A DNA stretch of 64,000 bases from Acidobacteriota bacterium (GTDB taxonomy: Bacteria; Acidobacteriota; Thermoanaerobaculia; Multivoradales; Multivoraceae): positions 215,000-278,999 of the forward strand of contig JAJCXN010000026.1 of the NCBI GenBank assembly GCA_029263415.1, written 5' to 3'. Numbering within the stretch: the stretch's first letter is position 1; each line of letters opens with the position of its first letter. Positions 63,062 to 64,000 of this stretch are shown piece by piece. The notes beneath the pieces are model-generated. The model ran no database searches. It was given only the letters and a program-made list of their open reading frames with translations, and was not told the DNA's origin. The translations under genes and the position numbers were made by a program.

Positions 63062-63823
63062 ATGAAATTTACTAGAATTACTAGCCCATGTCGTTCAGCT
63101 GGATTCAATCTAATCGAGTTAGTCGTCGCGCTCGGGATCTCCGGACTGGTGCTCGCAGCCGCTGCACCCTCGTTCAATGGCTTCATGCACAGAATTCGGA
63201 CTGAGGCAACCCTCACCGAGCTCAGTACCGCGCTGATGAAGGCGAGACGCGAGGCAATTCTGCGTTCTGTCACAGTCGTAGCGCAGCCCCTGCCTGCCAC
63301 ACGGGAGCTGCTGATCTATGCCAATGTAGACGGCGACGATCTACTTGAATATCAGCCCGACAGTACGGCCCTGCCGAGGACCGCTGACTACCAAGTCTCG
63401 AGAGTTGAAATGCCGCTTCTTTCCAAAGTATCGTACAGGTCCCCGTCCGGACTTGGGAACGGAAATGGGAACGGTCGCGGAAATGGGAACGGGAACGGTG
63501 GCGGAAATGGGAACGGGAACGGGAACGGTGGTGCGGTTGTTCAGGGACTTACAAACCTGTCGTCCGGCGAGAACGGGCTGGTGTTCGACGCTGACGGATC
63601 AATAAGGGATGTCGGCGGTCTTCGCGTCGGAGATGAGTTCGGCAACTACTTTGAGCTTCGGGCAGGGCCCGCCGCGACGGGCAAGATCACCGTCTTCAAG
63701 TTCCGAGAAAACCCGCCATGGGGCGACGAACCTGGTTTCTACCCTCGCGGTTCGGACCCGAACGGTGTGTACCCAATGTGGTCATGGACCAGCGCCGAAG
63801 TGGCGTCCGGCCCGCGCAACTAA
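63062..63823 (+). CDS. GspH/FimT-like pseudopilin with an Asn-Gly repeat insertion
   Basis: 253 residues from ATG 63062 (a TTG at 63044 is an alternative). The type IV prepilin signature is G-FNLIELVVALGI, with cleavage before Phe and the conserved Glu5, followed by a hydrophobic helix (about residues 15-38). The GspH/FimT-type segment FMHRIRTEATLTELSTALMK ARREAIL follows. Residues about 132-157 are an Asn-Gly low-complexity insertion. The C-terminal part (NGLVFDADGSIRDVGGLRVG) resembles the beta-domain that closes FimT/GspH proteins. It is probably a minor pseudopilin of a type II secretion or type IV pilus system. It overlaps the next pilin gene by 1 nt. Confidence 0.85.
   Translation: MKFTRITSPCRSAGFNLIELVVALGISGLVLAAAAPSFNGFMHRIRTEATLTELSTALMKARREAILRSVTVVAQPLPATRELLIYANVDGDDLLEYQPDSTALPRTADYQVSRVEMPLLSKVSYRSPSGLGNGNGNGRGNGNGNGGGNGNGNGNGGAVVQGLTNLSSGENGLVFDADGSIRDVGGLRVGDEFGNYFELRAGPAATGKITVFKFRENPPWGDEPGFYPRGSDPNGVYPMWSWTSAEVASGPRN
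63455..63530 (+). repeat. GGGAAC/GGAAAT hexamer repeat within the pseudopilin gene
   Basis: Alternating 6-bp units GGGAAC, GGAAAT and GGTNGC run through 63455-63530 and encode repeated Asn-Gly. The unit length is a multiple of three, so slippage would preserve the frame. Confidence 0.85.
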
Positions 63824-64000
63824 TGAATCTCAAAGCTAGCAACGAGGAGAACAGCTTGCAGAAGAACCGGTTCCGCTTGACACGGCGACAGAAGATGGCC
63901 GCAGGCTTTACACTGATCGGTGTCTTGGTCACCGTGTTTATCATTGGGGTGCTGGCAGCGATGCTCGTGCCTTACGGCCAGTGCGAGATTCAGCGAGCAA
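63823..64000 (+). CDS. Prepilin-like protein lacking Glu5 (3' end outside window)
   Basis: At least 59 residues from ATG 63823, which overlaps the previous stop (TAATG). A 27-residue basic leader ends with the prepilin-peptidase site G-FTLIGVLVTVFIIGVLA, a typical hydrophobic pilin helix, then AAMLVP. Position 5 after the cleavage site is Gly where almost all type IV pilins and pseudopilins have Glu; GspK-type tip pseudopilins are the known exception. The rest of the gene lies beyond 64000. It probably belongs to the same minor-pseudopilin operon as the GspH-like gene. Confidence 0.82.
   Translation, partial: MNLKASNEENSLQKNRFRLTRRQKMAAGFTLIGVLVTVFIIGVLAAMLVPYGQCEIQRA

Noticed and set aside
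1..64000. CRISPR array or prophage
   Set aside because: No regularly spaced direct repeats of 20-40 bp with unique spacers, and no integrase, capsid, terminase or tail genes were seen.

Overview
This is about 64 kb of a GC-rich bacterial chromosome from a Gram-negative organism: it has lipoprotein signals, RND pumps with a periplasmic adaptor, type II secretion or type IV pilin-like genes and a class A PBP. Gene density is high and I see no phage, insertion sequence or CRISPR array. Several traits together suggest Acidobacteriota or a neighbouring lineage: an S9 peptidase beside a carboxypeptidase-regulatory/TPR protein, a FecR plus proline/arginine/serine-rich wall-like protein, a secreted protein whose C-terminal layout I associate with Acidobacteriota, and use of selenocysteine. 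The assignment is inference; no rRNA gene is present.

Layout. 1-5 kb: truncated S9 peptidase, TPR protein and tRNA nucleotidyltransferase. 5-15.5 kb: ECF sigma factor, zinc-binding anti-sigma factor, a Spy/CnrX-like periplasmic protein with a His/Cys-rich N-terminus, then RND pump, adaptor and second RND pump; this resembles a sigma-controlled metal or envelope-stress efflux locus. 15.6-23 kb: a long coiled-coil protein, then the complete 2-oxoglutarate dehydrogenase operon (sucA, sucB, lpdA) on the minus strand. 23-32.4 kb: MATE exporter, argG with a strongly structured leader, an exported peroxiredoxin-like selenoprotein, a STAS protein, an ECHDC3-like crotonase, a class A PBP, a flavin reductase and a Nudix hydrolase.

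32.4-44 kb is a metabolic block. On the minus strand lie an Lrp/AsnC regulator, a ThDP enzyme and two adjacent isocitrate-dehydrogenase-family genes, one of which has lost several catalytic features. On the plus strand lies a phenylalanine/tyrosine degradation cluster (aminotransferase, HPPD, homogentisate dioxygenase, phenylalanine hydroxylase), followed by an uncharacterised 312-residue protein and a lipoprotein with BNR-like repeats. 44-58 kb: a class V aminotransferase, a CoA-transferase/flavoprotein pair, glnS, a ThiE/TenI-like protein, a small membrane protein, the FecR/low-complexity protein, a cyclic-nucleotide-domain protein, def, a cohesin-like lipoprotein, cysS, yraN, tRNA-Gly(GCC) and tRNA-Cys(GCA). 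58.9-64 kb: a secreted zinc metalloprotease, a secreted acidobacterial-type protein, about 1 kb of non-coding DNA with a repeated TATGCGCAG motif, and the start of a pseudopilin operon that runs off the window.

The strongest unusual signal is at 26397-27068. An in-frame TGA sits exactly at the peroxidatic Cys position of a peroxiredoxin-like protein (GGW-TGA-PYC) and is followed by a perfect 8-bp hairpin with a GGU loop at bacterial SECIS spacing. A plain gene caller would split this gene in two. Other leads are the pseudo-subunit of the tandem isocitrate dehydrogenases, the argG leader hairpins, the uncharacterised gene in the homogentisate cluster and the TATGCGCAG repeat region.
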